From Rufibacter psychrotolerans (GTDB lineage: Bacteria > Bacteroidota > Bacteroidia > Cytophagales > Hymenobacteraceae): a stretch of 64,000 nucleotides of DNA. The first letter of the stretch is position 1; every line of letters starts with the position of its first letter. The notes under the pieces are model-generated. The model made no database searches and was not told the DNA's origin. It saw nothing but the letters and a program-made list of their open reading frames with translations. Made by a program: the position numbers and the translations under genes. Shown here one piece after another: positions 8,976 to 16,991 of the stretch. Location of the stretch: the NCBI RefSeq assembly GCF_016924645.1, contig NZ_JAFFJV010000003.1:186001-250000 (forward strand), read 5' to 3'.

Positions 8976-9413
8976 GTGAAACAGCAGAAACTCAACTTCT
9001 ACTTAAGCCTGTACCAAGCCGTTGGGTTTTCCCTCGCTTCCATCGTTTTGACCATTCTTTTCATAAGAGAGGGAGGCATGGCCATACTGGTCCTCTTCTT
9101 CATGGCGCTGCTTTTTCTGCCGTTTCTGTTGCTGTCCATCTCAGAACTGCTCAAACCTTTGCTGGGGAGCCAGAACCTCAAGCTGTGCATCTACCTCTCG
9201 CTGGCCTTTCTGGTGATTCCCGCTCTGGCGTTACCCATCTTCTTTGAGCTGGGTGGATTTCTGATCGCGTTGTTCAGCCTTTCCTTCGCCGGATTGGTCT
9301 GGCTGCTGAAAGACTGGCACCATAAACTATTAGCAATGAATATCTTGGGAGGCCTGGTCCTTTCGTCTATTCTTCTGTATCTTTTTTGGAGTATCGCCCA
9401 CTACATGAGCTGA
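8976..9413 (+). CDS. Hypothetical membrane protein, four predicted TM helices
   Basis: A 145-residue, very hydrophobic protein with a GTG start, 35 bp after the SDR stop and overlapping the upstream part of the next frame. Hydrophobic segments lie at about 12-30, 34-57, 68-92 and 93-110, plus a last one at 118-140. There is no signal peptide, conserved catalytic motif or Cys/His cluster. It looks co-transcribed with the SDR and the aldehyde dehydrogenase. Such an insertion could be a small transporter or an unrelated passenger. I do not recognise the family. Confidence 0.65.
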   Translation: MKQQKLNFYLSLYQAVGFSLASIVLTILFIREGGMAILVLFFMALLFLPFLLLSISELLKPLLGSQNLKLCIYLSLAFLVIPALALPIFFELGGFLIALFSLSFAGLVWLLKDWHHKLLAMNILGGLVLSSILLYLFWSIAHYMS

Positions 9414-9451
9414 ACTTTCACAATTGCTGCCTAAAAACGAACCGAAGCCCT

Positions 9452-10894
9452 ATGCTCCACCTCCAGAACTACATCAACAGAGCTTTTGTCGCTCCTGCTT
9501 CCGGCTCTTATCTGCCCAACATCAATCCGGCTACCGGCGAGGTGTATTCCCAGATTCCTGATTCTGACGAGCGTGACGTACAGGCAGCCGTAGAAGCGGC
9601 GCAGGCAGCGTTCCCGGCTTGGTCTGCCCTATCTGCTGAGAAACGGGGCCGTTTTCTGATAAAGCTCTCCGAACTGATCGACCAGAATTTGGAGCGCCTC
9701 GCCGAGGCCGAGACCACGGACAACGGCAAACCGCTCTCCCTCTCCAGAACCGTGGACATCCCGAGGGCCAGCAGCAACCTGTATTTCTTTGGGACGGGCG
9801 TGCAGCACTTCGCCTCCGAGGCCCACACCATGGAAGGCGTGGCCGTGAACTACACCGTGCGCAAACCGTTGGGCGTGGTGGCTTGCATTTCCCCGTGGAA
9901 CCTACCGCTTTACCTGTTCACCTGGAAGATTGCCCCTGCCCTGGCCGCCGGAAACTGCGTGGTGGCCAAACCCTCTGAGATTACTCCCTACACCGCCCAT
10001 CTGCTGGCCGAACTCTGTCTGGAGGCCGGACTTCCCGCGGGTGTGCTGAACATCGTGCACGGCACCGGCCCCAAAGTAGGCGCGGTCCTATGCGAGCACC
10101 CTGAGGTAAAAGCCATCTCGTTCACCGGCGGCACCCAAACCGGCAAAGTCATAGCCCGTACGGCGGCCCCCATGTTCAAGAAACTGTCTTTGGAACTGGG
10201 CGGCAAGAACGCCACCGTCATTTTCGCGGATTGTGACTTTGAGCGCACCGTGAACACCGCCGTGCAGGCCGCCTTCTCCAACCAGGGCCAGATTTGCCTC
10301 TGCGGCTCGCGCATCCTGGTGGAGCGCTCGCTGTATGACCGTTTCAAGGCCGCTTTTCTGGAAAGGGTCGAAAACCTGACCGTAGGCGACCCAATGGAGG
10401 TTGGTTCTAAAATGGGCGCCCTCGTTTCTAAGCCACATTTGCAGAAAGTGCTCCAATACATCGCCTTGGCGCAGGAAGAAGGCGGCACGCTGCTTACCGG
10501 CGGGGAACGGGTGCATTTAGAAGGTAGGTGTGCCGAGGGTTATTTTCTGCAACCCACCGTCTTTGAAGGCCTTCCCCACACCTGCCGCACCAACACCGAG
10601 GAAATCTTCGGGCCGGTGGTCACGCTCCTGCCCTTTGACACTGAGGAAGAAGCGCTTACCTACGCCAACTACACCCAATACGGCTTGGCCGCCTCCGTCT
10701 GGACCCAGGACCTCACCCGCGCCCACCGGTTGGCGCACGCGCTGCAAGCGGGTATTGTATGGGTGAACACCTGGCTGCTTCGGGATTTGCGCACGCCCTT
10801 TGGCGGCATGAAGCAAAGCGGCGTAGGCCGGGAAGGCGGCTGGGAAGCGTTACGGTTCTTCACCGAGCCGCAGAATGTGTGCGTGAAGCTGTAA
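9452..10894 (+). CDS. Aldehyde dehydrogenase, 2-aminomuconic semialdehyde dehydrogenase-like
   Basis: A 480-residue NAD-dependent aldehyde dehydrogenase. Visible motifs are ISPWNLPLYLFTWK, the cofactor loop SFTGGTQTGK, LELGGKN with the general-base Glu, and NQGQICLCGSR, in which the first Cys aligns with the catalytic Cys302 of the family. The ICLC form of this motif, rather than CCCAG, is typical of the ALDH8A1 and 2-aminomuconate or 2-hydroxymuconate semialdehyde dehydrogenase group. The nearby 3-hydroxyanthranilate dioxygenase supports an aminomuconate semialdehyde substrate. No decarboxylase for the intermediate is seen in the window. The ATG at 9452 starts a normal-length protein (MLHLQNYINRAF); an in-frame ATG at 9386 would overlap the membrane protein gene. 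Confidence 0.9.
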   Translation: MLHLQNYINRAFVAPASGSYLPNINPATGEVYSQIPDSDERDVQAAVEAAQAAFPAWSALSAEKRGRFLIKLSELIDQNLERLAEAETTDNGKPLSLSRTVDIPRASSNLYFFGTGVQHFASEAHTMEGVAVNYTVRKPLGVVACISPWNLPLYLFTWKIAPALAAGNCVVAKPSEITPYTAHLLAELCLEAGLPAGVLNIVHGTGPKVGAVLCEHPEVKAISFTGGTQTGKVIARTAAPMFKKLSLELGGKNATVIFADCDFERTVNTAVQAAFSNQGQICLCGSRILVERSLYDRFKAAFLERVENLTVGDPMEVGSKMGALVSKPHLQKVLQYIALAQEEGGTLLTGGERVHLEGRCAEGYFLQPTVFEGLPHTCRTNTEEIFGPVVTLLPFDTEEEALTYANYTQYGLAASVWTQDLTRAHRLAHALQAGIVWVNTWLLRDLRTPFGGMKQSGVGREGGWEALRFFTEPQNVCVKL

Positions 10895-10898
10895 GAAG

Positions 10899-11262
10899 CA
10901 GGATTTTCAAGATTTAGGTGATTTTCAGGATGCGCAGTGGCGGAGACACTCGTAGGAGATGCGCACATTACGAGGTCAAGCAGTAGTCCTGAGTCTTGAG
11001 TGCTAAGTCCTGAGTTTAAATAGTAGAAGAGAACTGGCGCGAGACTGAAGTCTCGTGCCCTGGGATAAAGCGAGTCTCCAGACTCGCTGGAAACCACCAA
11101 CCGGAACTCGGGAGTCCGGAGACTCCATTCATCCTGCGGCACGAGTCTGGAGACTCGCGCCAGTTCATAACCAGAATAGACCTCAGTTGCGGCAACTAAG
11201 TTGCCTCAAAAGACCTCGTAGTGTGCGCAGCTCCTACGAGTGTCTCCACCGACTCCGGTTTA
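10899..11262. repeat. Repeat island upstream of the DPP IV gene
   Basis: No gene lies in 10895-11366. The region holds layered short repeats: a CAGGATTTTCAAGATTTAGG segment at 10901; a family C unit at 10936-10977 (GGAGACACTCGTAGGAG...TTACGAGGTC) and its inverted partner at 11212-11254; a run of GAGTCTTGAGTGCTAAGTCC type at 10986-11017; and the inner family D structure at 11031-11166. The whole forms an inverted repeat within an inverted repeat. ORF-like readings across it are products of the repeat and are not called. Confidence 0.8.
11031..11166. repeat. Family D: four tandem mini-hairpins with inverted outer arms
   Basis: Outer arms GAACTGGCGCGAG...TCTCGTGCC (11031-11059) and its near-complement (11138-11166) agree at 25 of 29 positions. 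Inside each unit is a mini-hairpin: GAGACTGAAGTCTC at 11041, GCGAGTCTCCAGACTCGC at 11070-11087, GGAGTCCGGAGACTCC at 11111 and GAGTCTGGAGACTC at 11143. Differences between units are paired so that each hairpin still folds. Confidence 0.8.
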
Positions 11263-11366
11263 AAGTCCCTTTTCCCAAAATCAGCCTTAAAACGAACGTC
11301 TTTCTGGCTACTCCCGATCCAAAATAAATGCCTAATTTTAAGGCTACGAACTTTCAAACCAACCTA

Positions 11367-13565
11367 ATGAAACATAGAATGAACCGCTGGTTTGTGGCGG
11401 CTTCCTGTCTTTTTTTGGCAGTGACCGCACAGGCGCAGCAAAAGCGTGACTTTGACTTAGATGACATTTTCCGGAAGGGCACGTTCCAGGCCCGCTCCGT
11501 TTATGGCGTGAACTGGATGCGAAACGGCCAGTTTTACTCCTCGCAAGTAGCCGACCAAGCCCACCAGGCCGTGGATATTGTGCAGGTAGACGTGACTACC
11601 GGTCAGCCGGTGAGCACCATTCTGGAGGGCGAAGACCTGAAAGTAAACGGCCAAACGCTGGAGTATGATGATTATAGCTTCAGCGCGGATGAGACTAAAA
11701 TTCTGTTTGAAACGGAACACGAGCCTATTTACCGCCGCAGCAGCAAAGGTCATTTCTACGTGTATGATCGTGCCAGCAAAAAACTGCAGAAGCTGAGCCA
11801 GGGCGGCAAACAGTCGTACGCCACCTTCTCACCGGATAACAAGTACGTGGCTTTCGTGCGCGACAACAACCTGTTTTACGTGGACCTGTCCACCATGCAG
11901 GAGCGCCAGATCACCACTGACGGCAAGTGGAACTTCATCATCAACGGCGGCACTGACTGGGTGTACGAAGAGGAATTCGGGTTTGCGCAGGCCTTCCTCT
12001 GGTCGCCGCAGGGCAATCAGATCGCGTTCTACAAGTTTGATGAGAGCCAGGTACCCGAGTACAACATGCAGATCTGGGGCCCGCTGTATCCACAAGATTA
12101 TAAATTCAAGTACCCCAAGGCCGGCGAGAAAAACGCCACCGTGGCCATCTACACCTTCGACCTGGGCTCCGGTAAAACCGTGAAAATGGAAACCGGCACC
12201 GAGCCAGACCAGTACATCCCGCGCATCAACTGGACCAATACGCCTAATCTGCTTTCTATTCGGAGAATGAACCGTTTGCAGAACACCCTGGAGATTCTGC
12301 ACGCCAACACGCAGACCGGCCAGAGCAAAGTGGTGCTGAAAGAGACCGACAAAGCCTACATTGACATCACCGATGACCTGACCTACCTGGCTAACGGCAA
12401 GCAGTTTGTGCACAGCTCAGAGAAAGACGGGTTCAACCACCTGTACCTGTATGACATGAACGGCAAACTGGTGCGCCAGATCACCAAGGGCAAGTGGGAG
12501 GTAAGCAATTTCTATGGCGTAGATGAGAAAAACGGAACGGTGTACTTCACCTCCACCGAGGTTTCGCCGCTGGAGCGCCATCTGTACAGCATCGGGTTGA
12601 ACGGTAAGAACAAGAAAAGCCTTACTCCTGCCCGTGGTACGCACACCATCAACCTGAGCCGCGATTTTAAATACTACCTGGACTACTACTCCACCATCAC
12701 CACACCGCAAGTGGTGAGCCTGCATACTTCAGACGGAAAGCAGATCAAGGTGTTGGAAAGCAACGAGAACCTGAAGAACACGTTGGCAACCTACAACATG
12801 CCTAAGCCCGAATTCTTCCAGTTCAAGACCTCGGAGAACGTGACCCTGAACGGCTACACCATCAAACCCGTTGATTTTGACCCGAACAAGAAATACCCGG
12901 TGCTCATGTTCCAATACAGCGGGCCGGGCAGCCAGGAAGTGGTAGACAGCTGGAGAGGCCGCAATTACCTGTGGCATAGTTATCTTACCAAACAAGGTTA
13001 CATCATTGCCGTGATTGATAACCGGGGTACCGGCGGACGCGGCGCTGATTTCAAGAAAATGACCTACGGCAACCTGGGCCACTATGAAGTTATTGACCAG
13101 ATTGAAGGCGCGAAGCACTTAGGCAACCTACCTTACGTGGACAAAAGCCGCATAGGAATCTGGGGCTGGAGCTTCGGGGGATACATGAGCTCGCTGGCCA
13201 TCACCAAAGGCGCCGATGTGTTCAAAGCGGCCATCGCGGTGGCTCCGGTGATTAACTGGCGTTTCTATGATACCATCTACACCGAGCGTTTCCTGAAATT
13301 GCCACAGGATAACGCCAAAGGTTACGACGACAACTCCCCGATCACCCACGCGAACAAACTACGCGGCAAGTACCTGCTCATCCACGGCACCGGCGATGAC
13401 AACGTGCATTTCCAGAATTCCATTGAGATGACCAATGCCCTAGTGAAAGCCAACATTCCGTTTGAGAGCGCCTACTACCCTAACCGGAACCACGGCATCA
13501 GCGGCGGCAACACCAGCATCCACCTGTTCACCAAAATGACCGAGTTTATTCAGCGCAACTTGTAG
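11367..13565 (+). CDS. Dipeptidyl peptidase IV (S9B family)
   Basis: A 732-residue exported serine peptidase that removes X-Pro dipeptides from peptide N-termini. The signal peptide (RWFVAASCLFLAVTAQAQ) is followed by a beta-propeller carrying the DPP IV hallmark DWVYEEEF, in which the Glu pair binds the substrate amino terminus. The C-terminal alpha/beta-hydrolase domain has the nucleophile motif GWSFGGYMS, the acid in GTGDDNVHFQNS and the base in NRNHGISGG. The ATG at 11367 precedes the signal peptide; a further ATG at 11379 would also work, and an earlier one at 11328 adds a non-signal extension. The gene is monocistronic, ended by the hairpin at 13587-13619, and has repeat islands on both sides. 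Confidence 0.95.
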   Translation: MKHRMNRWFVAASCLFLAVTAQAQQKRDFDLDDIFRKGTFQARSVYGVNWMRNGQFYSSQVADQAHQAVDIVQVDVTTGQPVSTILEGEDLKVNGQTLEYDDYSFSADETKILFETEHEPIYRRSSKGHFYVYDRASKKLQKLSQGGKQSYATFSPDNKYVAFVRDNNLFYVDLSTMQERQITTDGKWNFIINGGTDWVYEEEFGFAQAFLWSPQGNQIAFYKFDESQVPEYNMQIWGPLYPQDYKFKYPKAGEKNATVAIYTFDLGSGKTVKMETGTEPDQYIPRINWTNTPNLLSIRRMNRLQNTLEILHANTQTGQSKVVLKETDKAYIDITDDLTYLANGKQFVHSSEKDGFNHLYLYDMNGKLVRQITKGKWEVSNFYGVDEKNGTVYFTSTEVSPLERHLYSIGLNGKNKKSLTPARGTHTINLSRDFKYYLDYYSTITTPQVVSLHTSDGKQIKVLESNENLKNTLATYNMPKPEFFQFKTSENVTLNGYTIKPVDFDPNKKYPVLMFQYSGPGSQEVVDSWRGRNYLWHSYLTKQGYIIAVIDNRGTGGRGADFKKMTYGNLGHYEVIDQIEGAKHLGNLPYVDKSRIGIWGWSFGGYMSSLAITKGADVFKAAIAVAPVINWRFYDTIYTERFLKLPQDNAKGYDDNSPITHANKLRGKYLLIHGTGDDNVHFQNSIEMTNALVKANIPFESAYYPNRNHGISGGNTSIHLFTKMTEFIQRNL

Positions 13566-13586
13566 TCTGAACTTACATTAGAATAG

Positions 13587-13619
13587 AAACGCCAGCCTTT
13601 TTGAAGGGTTGGCGTTTTT
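13587..13619 (+). terminator. Intrinsic terminator of the DPP IV gene
   Basis: Stem AAACGCCAGCC with GGTTGGCGTTT, followed by a T-run, 21 bp after the stop codon. Confidence 0.88.
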
Positions 13620-13661
13620 GTTTTGGGCTTGCTTTTAGGAATTTGGCCTGGAAACAGGATT

Positions 13662-13700
13662 GGCAGAGACACTCGTAGGAGCAGCGCACGCTACGAGGTA
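13662..13700. repeat. Family C unit, third copy
   Basis: GCAGAGACACTCGTAGGAGC followed by AGCGCACGCTACGAGGTA. It matches the units at 10936-10977 and (inverted) 11212-11254, with the small stem CTCGTAG/CTACGAG kept. Here it stands without an inverted partner. Confidence 0.75.
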
Positions 13701-13743
13701 TTTGGGATTGGCAATATTGTGGCAGGAGAAATAAAAACTCCTA

Positions 13744-13985
13744 CGCTGGCGCGAGCTTGCAGCTCGTGTCCGCACGTATTGCTGCTCCTCTTCTGCCTGC
13801 TATTCGATATCCAGGTATTTCTATCCATCCCAATAGAAACGCTTCTCCTGTTTGTCATCTTGGAAAGATCTTGTGGGCGAACTAAAAAGACGTTGAAAAA
13901 CGACTCCACCGCTTGTTCACAAGATCCTTTCAGGATGACAAATGAGAGAATGCGTGCGGACACGAGCTGCAAGCTCGCGCCAGCG
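13744..13985. repeat. Nested repeat: family D arms enclosing a family B element
   Basis: A perfect 32 bp inverted repeat (13744-13775 and 13954-13985, beginning CGCTGGCGCGAGCTTGCAGC) encloses a family B element at 13854-13939 with arms GTCATCTTGGAAAGATCTTG and CACAAGATCCTTTCAGGATG. The D arm contains the mini-hairpin GAGCTTGCAGCTC, which differs in sequence but not in shape from the units upstream of the DPP IV gene. A frame of 144 codons crosses this region but consists of repeat sequence and is not a credible gene. The rest of the 13566-14060 gap holds only the DPP IV terminator, the family C unit and the palindrome at 14013. Confidence 0.8.
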
Positions 13986-14012
13986 GAAAAATGCAGTAGA
14001 AAGCTCTTCATA

Positions 14013-14050
14013 CGTTTAGAAGCTGGTTTTCTAAAACCAGCTTCTAAACG
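14013..14050. repeat. Perfect 38 bp palindrome (family A-like)
   Basis: CGTTTAGAAGCTGGTTTTC joined directly to its complement, 19 bp per arm, 10 bp downstream of the minus-strand tsaC stop. The centre GGTTTTCTAAAACC is like other family A copies, but the outer arms differ. It may end the tsaC transcript, although no T-run follows on that strand. Confidence 0.75.
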
Positions 14051-14060
14051 TGGCTAGCCT

Positions 14061-15023
14061 CTACCCTTGAAAACTCGCCCGCTGCAGACGGTCATTGATG
14101 GCGAGGCCTAAGCCACTTTCCGGCATCGGCTCTGCCAGAATCAGGTCAATGGGTTGAGCATCCAAGGTGCGCAAGGCGGAGAACAGGTTGCGGGCGGCTT
14201 CGCTCAGATCACCGGAAGTGGAAAGTTGGATCTGCTGTTCACGTGGAACTTCAGGAAAACTTTGCTGCAGCGAAATCACTCCAACTCGGCCTGGGTCTAC
14301 TTTTTGCAGGTTTTCAGGAATAGAGCCCAATAACATCTTTTTGCGGGGCGAATAGTGACTGCTCAGCATGCCGGGCGCCGCTGGATTAGAGGCCGAGGTT
14401 TTGATGCGGGCCTTGGAGATGTGCACCACTTCTTGCAGTTCCTCCAAAGCCAAACCGCCCAAACGCAGCACTTCCACCTCATCGCCCTCAATCCGGAGGA
14501 TGGTGGATTCAATGCCTACCTCGCAGGCCCCGCCGTCCAAGATATAAGGGATACGCTCGCCTAACTGGTCCTGCACGTGCTGAGCCGTGGTAGGGCTCAC
14601 GTACCCGAACGGATTAGCACTAGGGGCCGCCACCGGGAAAGGCAGCTGCCGCAGCAACTCCAGCGTAAGCGGATGACGAGGAATGCGCACGCCCACCGAG
14701 TCATGCCCCGAGGTCACCAACAATGGAATATGCTCGGCTTTCGGTAAAATCAAGGTCAGGGGACCGGGCCAGAACCGCTCGGCAAGTTTGTAGGCCACGT
14801 CCGGAACCTCGCGGGCAATGTTGCTGATCTCTGACACGGAATGCGTGTGCACAATGAGCGGGTCAAAGGCGGGCCGGTTCTTGGCCTCAAAAATCTTCAC
14901 CACGGCGGCCTCGTCAAAGGCGTTGGCGGCCAGTCCGTACACAGTTTCCGTTGGGATAGCGACTAACTCGCCTTGGGTAAGATAAGAAGCGGCCTGCTGT
15001 AAATCTCTGCCGATGTCTGCCAT
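14061..15023 (-). CDS. tsaC: L-threonylcarbamoyladenylate synthase (Sua5/TsaC type)
   Basis: A 320-residue enzyme making threonylcarbamoyl-AMP from threonine, bicarbonate and ATP for the t6A37 modification of ANN-decoding tRNAs. The YrdC domain shows GELVAIPTETVYGLAANAF, KIFEAKNRPAFDPLIVH, FWPGPLTLIL and RIPRHPLTLELL; the SxN motif is in PSANPFGYVSPT. A C-terminal Sua5 domain of about 110 residues follows (PGMLSSHYSPRKKM linker), so this is the long Sua5 form rather than short TsaC. A minus-strand box TAGCTTTG lies about 20 bp before the ATG. It is transcribed alone. Confidence 0.95.
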   Translation of the reverse strand: MADIGRDLQQAASYLTQGELVAIPTETVYGLAANAFDEAAVVKIFEAKNRPAFDPLIVHTHSVSEISNIAREVPDVAYKLAERFWPGPLTLILPKAEHIPLLVTSGHDSVGVRIPRHPLTLELLRQLPFPVAAPSANPFGYVSPTTAQHVQDQLGERIPYILDGGACEVGIESTILRIEGDEVEVLRLGGLALEELQEVVHISKARIKTSASNPAAPGMLSSHYSPRKKMLLGSIPENLQKVDPGRVGVISLQQSFPEVPREQQIQLSTSGDLSEAARNLFSALRTLDAQPIDLILAEPMPESGLGLAINDRLQRASFQG

Positions 15024-15042
15024 GATCTGTCAAATGATGCTG

Positions 15043-15050
15043 CAAAGCTA
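15043..15050 (-). promoter_or_regulatory. -7 promoter box of tsaC
   Basis: Minus strand TAGCTTTG matches the Bacteroidota TAnnTTTG element, 19 bp upstream of the ATG, which implies a leader of about 15 nt. No clear -33 TTG was found. Confidence 0.6.
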
Positions 15051-15130
15051 CTACGATGCGCGCTGATTTTAGGCCATGCGTAGGTTAAGTTTCTGTTTAC
15101 CGCTTGTTTTTCTAAGAACAGCCCGTAAAC

Positions 15131-15163
15131 AGAAGCGCCCGGCCTGGGAGCACGGGCGCTTCT
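15131..15163 (-). terminator. Hairpin downstream of the 15200-15655 gene
   Basis: AGAAGCGCCCG pairs with CGGGCGCTTCT. It lies 37 bp past the minus-strand stop at 15200. Immediately beyond is a looser inverted repeat at 15091-15133 (TTCTGTTTAC/GTAAACAGAA) with a family A-like centre. Confidence 0.7.
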
Positions 15164-15199
15164 GTTCTATTTGGTGGTGCTGAGCAGGTAGCACCGTTG

Positions 15200-15655
15200 T
15201 TAGTATACCCGATTGTCCTTCTCGGCTTTACGGTCCAGCAGGGTGCCTACCAATAGCCCAAAGCCCACGCCCAGGGGTATGCCTAGTGCAATATTGCCGA
15301 AAACAAGCCCCCAGGGCAGACCGAAGCTAATGCCCAACGGCATCCATAGCAGCTTATAAAACCCTTTGGCCACCAGGTTGAAACGCTGGCTTACCTCCGT
15401 CTTAAGGGCACTCATCTGTTTTTGCAGCAGGCCAAACTCATCGCTCTTGGGGGCTGGGGTGGCGGGCAGCAGCGCAACCACGTCCTCTATCATGCGCTGC
15501 ACCGCTTCTACCTCTTGCTCGGTTGCTTCTACGGAAGAAAGTTTTGCCACAAGGTTGCGCAGAGCCGGAACCTGGTAATTGCTTAGCTCCTGCTCAGAAT
15601 AGGCTTGGGTTCTGGTCTGGATTTCCTGAGTGATTTTCTGCTGCCAAACGTCCAT
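15200..15655 (-). CDS. Hypothetical protein with coiled N-terminus and Gly-rich hydrophobic C-terminus
   Basis: A 151-residue protein. Residues 1-65 are polar and predicted helical (ITQEIQTRTQAYSEQELSNY...EQEVEAVQRMIEDVV). A proline linker with DEFGLLQKQMSALKTEVSQRFN follows, then two glycine-rich membrane segments (LGISFGLPWGLVFGNIALG and IPLGVGFGLLVGTLL) and a charged tail. It could be a membrane-anchored small coiled-coil protein. It starts 20 bp after the cysteine desulfurase stop and is probably co-transcribed with it, but no Fe-S link can be read from the protein. I do not recognise the family. Confidence 0.75.
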   Translation of the reverse strand: MDVWQQKITQEIQTRTQAYSEQELSNYQVPALRNLVAKLSSVEATEQEVEAVQRMIEDVVALLPATPAPKSDEFGLLQKQMSALKTEVSQRFNLVAKGFYKLLWMPLGISFGLPWGLVFGNIALGIPLGVGFGLLVGTLLDRKAEKDNRVY

Positions 15656-15675
15656 GAGGCGTGTAGAGAGTTGAG

Positions 15676-16818
15676 CTACACAGCCTCTTTCTGGTACAGT
15701 TTGGCCAGGGTAGCCACGGCGTAATCAATCTCCTCAGCGGTGTTGTATTTGCTGAACGAGAAGCGCACGTTGCCCCGCTCCATGTCTGAGCCAATGGCCC
15801 GCAGCACGTGCGAACCCAGGTCCACGCCACTGGTGCAGGCGCTTCCGCCCGAGGCGGAGATCTTGGAAATGTCCAGGTTGAAGAGCAGCATCTCGTTCAT
15901 CTCAGATACTGGCAAACTCACGTTCAGCACCGTGTACAGGCTCTTGTCGGCCTCGGCCGAGAGGCCGTTGAACTGCACGTCTTCCACCTGCTCGCGCAGT
16001 TTGGCAATCATGCGGTCTTTCAGGCTTTGGATGTGGCGGTGGTGCTCGTCCATGTCGCGGTAGGCGATTTCCAGGGCTTTGGCCAACCCGATGATGCCGT
16101 ACACGTTCTCGGTGCCGCCGCGCATGTTGCGCTCCTGCGACCCGCCCTGGATCAGCGGGGGGATTTTCACCGAAGAATCAACGTAGATAAAGCCCACGCC
16201 TTTGGGCCCGTGGAACTTATGCGCCGATCCTACCAGAAAATTCACGGCCAGGGTCTGCACATCATGGCGGTAGTGCCCCATAGTCTGCACCGTGTCTGAG
16301 TGGAAGATGGCGTTGTACCGCTTGCAGATCTCGGCAATGGCCTGAATGTCGTTGAGGTTGCCCAGTTCATTGTTGGCGTGCATCACTGATACGAAGGTGC
16401 GCGGCTGCGCGGCCAGCGTTTCTTCCAGGTGCTGCAGGTCCAGCACGCCGTTGGCATCAACGCGCAGCAGGGTCAGTTCAAGCTCACCGTTTCTCTCCAG
16501 CGCCTCCAGCGAGTGCAGCACCGCGTGGTGCTCCAACGGAGATGTGATGGCGTGCTTTAGGCCCAGGCTGCGGATGGTGCTGGTGATGGCCAGGTTGTCG
16601 GCCTCGGTACCGCCCGAGGTGAAGAAAATCTCAGACGGGGAAGCATTAATCAACCCTGCCACTGTTTTACGGGCGCCTTCAATGGCGGCCCGCACCTGCC
16701 TGCCGTGTGCGTGTATAGAGGATGGGTTTCCGTAGTGCTCCAGCATGAAGGGAGCCATTGCCTCAAAAACTTCTTTATCCAGGGGCGTGGTAGCCGCGTT
16801 ATCTAAATATACACGCAT
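15676..16818 (-). CDS. Cysteine desulfurase (NifS/IscS family)
   Basis: A 380-residue PLP enzyme that takes sulfur from cysteine to form an enzyme persulfide. Family blocks include the N-terminal YLDNAATTPLDKEV, SGGTEADNLAI, the PLP-binding GSAHKFHGPKGVGF with Lys201, and the active-site loop ASGGSACTSGVDLGSHVL, whose Cys is about residue 323. The extended Cys loop and overall length indicate the class I (NifS/IscS) form, not SufS. No IscU or ferredoxin gene is adjacent, so its exact role, for example Fe-S clusters or tRNA thiolation, is open. The ATG at 16818 starts exactly at the conserved first strand. Confidence 0.94.
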   Translation of the reverse strand: MRVYLDNAATTPLDKEVFEAMAPFMLEHYGNPSSIHAHGRQVRAAIEGARKTVAGLINASPSEIFFTSGGTEADNLAITSTIRSLGLKHAITSPLEHHAVLHSLEALERNGELELTLLRVDANGVLDLQHLEETLAAQPRTFVSVMHANNELGNLNDIQAIAEICKRYNAIFHSDTVQTMGHYRHDVQTLAVNFLVGSAHKFHGPKGVGFIYVDSSVKIPPLIQGGSQERNMRGGTENVYGIIGLAKALEIAYRDMDEHHRHIQSLKDRMIAKLREQVEDVQFNGLSAEADKSLYTVLNVSLPVSEMNEMLLFNLDISKISASGGSACTSGVDLGSHVLRAIGSDMERGNVRFSFSKYNTAEEIDYAVATLAKLYQKEAV

Positions 16819-16943
16819 GTGAATTCTTACTTTTTACAACAACAACAGGTGAAACAGGTCTGGTTCATATTCTACAGGCTTTCCTCAGGTAGGGACTGGG
16901 TAGGCAAAGGAAACTCCGCTCTGGGCGAGAGGGATTTGGTAAA

Positions 16944-16985
16944 CCTGTTTAGGGCCCATTTTACGCAAAACAGGCCCTAAACAGG
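16944..16985. repeat. Family A palindrome after glmM
   Basis: Perfect 13 bp arms CCTGTTTAGGGCC and GGCCCTAAACAGG around CATTTTACGCAAAACA, 7 bp beyond the minus-strand glmM stop. No U-run follows the stem on that strand, so it is not a standard intrinsic terminator. Confidence 0.8.
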
Positions 16986-16991
16986 AGGGTT

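Noticed and set aside
11055..11327. 90-codon frame upstream of DPP IV
   Set aside because: It runs through families C and D; the translation is made of repeat units.
10899..14050. DPP IV between repeat islands as a transposon
   Set aside because: No transposase, no terminal inverted repeats shared by both ends and no sign that DPP IV is foreign. The repeats resemble REP-type elements, not transposon ends.
13623..14057. 144-codon frame downstream of DPP IV
   Set aside because: It crosses family B, C and D elements and the palindrome at 14013; composition is unlike neighbouring genes.
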